DNA of 64,000 nucleotides from Monosiga brevicollis MX1 (Eukaryota; Opisthokonta; Choanoflagellata; Craspedida; Salpingoecidae): NCBI RefSeq assembly GCF_000002865.3, contig NW_001865046.1, positions 1,032,339 to 1,096,338 of the forward strand, read 5' to 3'. Each line of letters opens with the position of its first letter. Position 1 is the first letter of the stretch. Positions 60,901 to 64,000 of this stretch are shown here, one piece after another. The position numbers and the translations under genes are program-made. The notes below the pieces were generated by a model that saw only the letters and a program-made list of their open reading frames with translations, ran no database searches and had not been told where the DNA came from.

Positions 60901-63900
60901 CACGACTCCAAGGGTGCTCCCGATGATCAGACGCGGTTGCAAGAAGAGACCTTCCAAATGGCCAGCTCAGCATTCTTGCTGCGGCTTCAAGAGTATGCTG
61001 CGTATGACGACGTGTGCGAGCCTCTGGTCACAGCCGTCTTGTTCATGAAAAACGGATTGCGGGCCCTTCTCACACCTCAAATTACCGTTGCCCCTGCAGC
61101 CGAGGAAGGCAAGGGCCCTCACCAAGCCCTCCCTGTCCGCCTGGCCAGCTTTCCCAGCTATGAACATGCACTTGACACGCTGCAAGCAAATGGAGGCTTG
61201 GAGCAGAGCCGAAGCGCACCCAAGGCGGAGCGCGAAGCCATCCTTACCCATGTCTTGGCTTGCCTGCGTTCTTGTGCCGGCGACGACAGCCGTGCAACCA
61301 CGGTTCGCCGCCTCTTTGCTGAGTTATCCTCGCATGTTGTTGAGCTGTGGGAAACTGCTGAAGCACGCCGTGCTGCACGAGAAGCGGAGGAGCAAGCGCT
61401 GTACAAACACAAGAGTCAAGACCACGCTGGGGAAGACGATGATGCACGAGCTGAGCGCGAGCTGCGCCGGATGTTCCCCACATACTTTGACGACTTTGCT
61501 GACCTGGATGCGGACAACTTGGGCTTCGAGGCTGCACCAGAAACGTCTGGACGCGCGATGAACGACGAGACAGACGAAGCATTGGTCAGCCCTGCCCTGC
61601 TGCGTGAAGTCGTGGTCACCCATGACGTCCTTTATGGGCAAGACGTTGCAATGCATCTGCAACGGCGATTGGACATGGAAGCCTCCATGCTAAAGCAAAA
61701 GCGGGCGTCTCGAAGCAAGTCCACCCGCCGCATGCCGCAAGCATCGGCTGCAGATTCCGCCACGTCGCCAGCGGCATCTCTGGACGTGGGTCGCGTCATG
61801 GTCGATGAAAGCGTCGTGTTCGAGCGAGCTCGTGCCTGGCTTCTTGCCCGTCCGACTACAGAGTTGGTCGCGCTCGGTGCCAGCGACAACGGCCTGCTTG
61901 AGCAGAACCTGATAGTCTTGGGTAAAGCCCAGCAGCGAGCCGCTAGCTCGCCTGCGTTGGTGGGAACTCGCACACACGAATTGGTGTGGGAAAACTTTTA
62001 CACTGCAGCCAACGTCGAGGAGGCTGTGCTGCTGCAGCCATGCCTTGAACGCTTGGTCCAGCGCCTGAATGAGCTTCTGGCAGAATTTTCGGATCATCCC
62101 AGCTTGACACAAATTCTGGCCGTCGTGCAACGTGTGCTCGGCTTTCCCGTTACGTCCCCTTTGCCCAAGCTGCTGACTGGCCTAGACCTGATCTTGCGCA
62201 AAGCCAATGACTGGGAGCAAGTGGCAGCACGTCACGTATCACTGCGAGAGCACTTGGATGCTGTCAGTCAATTCATTATCCGGTGGCGCAAGAAAGAGCT
62301 CGAACACTGGCCTGAGATGCTGCCTGGCCTCTGGATGGAGGTTGTAGCAGGTGTGGACAAACAGTTTCTGGTTCTTCATCGGGCTCTTTTGGGAGTCCCT
62401 AGCTGTTTGGCAGATGCGATGCGCGAAAAGACTTCGGCCATTGACATAGACCGCCTCACGCTGGCTCTGCGAGAGCATCTGCTCCAGGTACAGCAAGCCC
62501 TCAGCGCCTTTCTGCTGGAAAGCAGTCTCGGCGAGATGCTACCGCGCTTGGAGCTGCTATTGCGTTTTGGTGCGCAGTTAGCACAGCGCGGGGCCTTGGA
62601 GGAGGTTCTGGGGCCGGTGCTCCAAGTCGCAGAATTGCGACAACTTGGGGAGCAGTACGTCGCTGATTTGCGTAATGTCGTCCTCAACACGGTCAATGTT
62701 GGCAAGGGCGTGGTGTCTCAGGTAGAAAAGACCATTCATGATCTACGAAAACCGCTGGAAAAGGATTTAAAGGGCTTTGCAAAAATCATGAAGTGGAAGG
62801 ACACCAACTACGCCTCATTACGCGAGGCCGCTGATAAGACGCACCGCCACGTCTTCAAGTTTATTCGACAATATCGCACTGCGCTTGAGCAGCCCGTGGC
62901 CGGGATGCTCGACAACCTGCCTGTTGCTTTGGAATTCCTGACCAATGCTACGGCTTGCGCTTCGCTCAGCTTTGAGCACGTTTGGAGCGACGCCGATGAC
63001 AACGACAGAGCCACCCCAGCAGTTCCTCACGCTATTTCTTCCCCACCGGCTTGGGCACCAGCCTTTCAACAGGCCCTGGCTGCCTTGTTGCCGGCCTGGT
63101 GCCAGGAAGTCGCCGCTCTTGGCAATAAGGCACAGCGGTTTGCCCGGCGCGCGGGCGCTCAGCTGTCCGAATGGGGCACCTCTTTGTCTGGCGCCGAGCT
63201 TAGCGGTCAAGTTATTGAGCGCATTCGTCAGGTGCAAGAGTGGGATCGTGAGACTGTCAAGAAGCAGTTAGAGCAGGCTCGCGCCAAGTCAACGAGTGCG
63301 GATGGCGATGAAGCCCAGGTTCTGGACAAGAAGACAAAGGCTACCATGCGCAAACATGGTAAGGCCATCAAGGCCAAGGCATTGGCCACGCTGCTCACTC
63401 GCCTGCGAGAGCTGGGGCTTTCATCGCGTTGGCTGGCTGTCAATGCAGTGGAAGAGCTGCGCGATTACGTGGCGCCAGCTTCACTGCACGACGGGCACCT
63501 AGGCGGTTGGGCTGAGCTCGCACGGCAATTGGATGAGTTTCGCGCCCCTTGCATGCGTCGTCTCACGGCCTACCGTGCCTCGCGACGCCAGCCACACGCC
63601 GATGTAAGCGCAGACATGCAAGAAAAGCTGGCCTCGCTCATTGAACACTTGCATCATGTGGATTTACAACAGCGCGTAGTGCTCGCCCGGATGGTTGAGG
63701 AGCAAGGTGTGCTGGCAGAACACCTAGCATGGCTGTCCAGCCTTGCCGAAGCAGCAGGCGCCACCAAGGCCGCCGAAACTGAGGGTGACCAGTTCGCGGG
63801 GCGTGTATTGGTGGTTAACCCCGACGATTTTGCAGCACGTGTCGAAGCTTGCTTTGAACAGGCGTCACACCTTGCGCTTCAGCTGCTAGCGCTGTTGCAC

Positions 63901-64000
63901 AGCTTACCTGCGGGTGATGGGACGGCACGTCCCCAACTCGAGGAGCAATTGCGAACTTTGTACACTACGTTGGCCGTCGTCCCAACACTTCCCGCGGCTC
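48935..64000 (+). CDS. MDN1: Midasin (MDN1/Rea1), giant dynein-like AAA+ ATPase of 60S maturation; 3' end beyond the window
   Basis: Exons: 48935-49030, 49163-49260, 49461-49541, 49667-49763 (or 49754), 49898-50010, 50095-50163, 50268-50370, 50518-50632, 50737-50969, 51080-51168, 51250-51669, 51771-52012, 52093-52418, 52548-52724, 52795-52944, 53083-53213, 53322-55960, 56116-56201, 56306-56467, 56632->64000. About 4265 residues lie in the window (human 5596). All six AAA modules are seen through Walker A motifs: GVAGVGKT (50856), GETGTGKT (52194), GPTSCGKT (53914), GETGSGKT (54988), GPPGVGKT (56330), GPAGSGKS (57529). Other landmarks: NHEHTDIQEYLGSYV, LDELNLAPTDVLEALNRLLD, NLSEQTDVMDLFGTDLP. 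Past AAA6 the linker matches human (PLEKDLKGFAKIMKWKDTNY, KTHRHVFKFIRQYR). Midasin strips assembly factors from pre-60S particles in the nucleolus and nucleoplasm. The acidic region and the MIDAS domain are not reached. Confidence 0.95.

Overview
This window looks like nuclear DNA of a unicellular flagellated relative of animals. A choanoflagellate of the Monosiga type is my best guess, inferred from content and not proven. It is about 55% GC, with many short GT-AG introns (often 60-250 bp), very compact spacing, long poly-T and dinucleotide tracts, and one assembly gap (434 N at 34754-35187). Many products resemble animal proteins that are patchy elsewhere: FERRY3/C12orf4, ZFAND4, cyclin Q, RPAIN, WDR90. 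I saw no tRNA, rRNA, CRISPR array, or transposon- or virus-derived element.

Layout. 1-679 (-): 5' part of an SLC25A19-like mitochondrial carrier. 1019-2658 (+): aldo-keto reductase. 3006-3914 (-): RPA-interacting protein. 4321-9074 (+): 21-exon secreted coiled-coil protein with two tandem copies of a fibrinogen/intelectin-like module. 10034-12785 (+): ZFAND4-like ubiquitin + AN1 zinc-finger protein. 14193-17176 (-): FERRY3. 17504-24452 (+): WDR90/POC16-like centriole protein. 24883-25989 (-): TAF12. 26476-28277 (+): WDR82. 28570-29953 (-): RhoGDI. 30686-32988 (+): FIP1. 33784-34416 (-): hypothetical. Then the gap and a poorly resolved stretch. 36230-38128 (-): unidentified six-exon gene. 39690-40091 (+): small membrane protein. 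40859-41964 (+): ZCCHC9. 42432-44970 (-): LAS1L. 45408-46907 (+): GT4 glycosyltransferase. 47149-48515 (-): cyclin Q. 48935 to the end (+): midasin (MDN1/Rea1), cut off before its acidic and MIDAS regions.

Organisation. Genes mostly alternate in strand, giving divergent pairs 0.3-0.7 kb apart and convergent pairs 0.2-1.4 kb apart. All seven close divergent spacers carry a long homopolymer or dinucleotide tract; the convergent spacers have none of comparable length. Several neighbours share a process: TAF12, WDR82 and FIP1 (transcription and mRNA 3'-end formation), LAS1L and midasin (60S ribosome maturation). Whether this reflects co-regulation is inference.

Gene models were built by hand by joining exons at GT/AG sites where the reading phase is kept and the protein matches a remembered family. 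Exon edges are firm where family motifs cross them and less firm in the C-terminal half of LAS1L and the N-terminal part of midasin.
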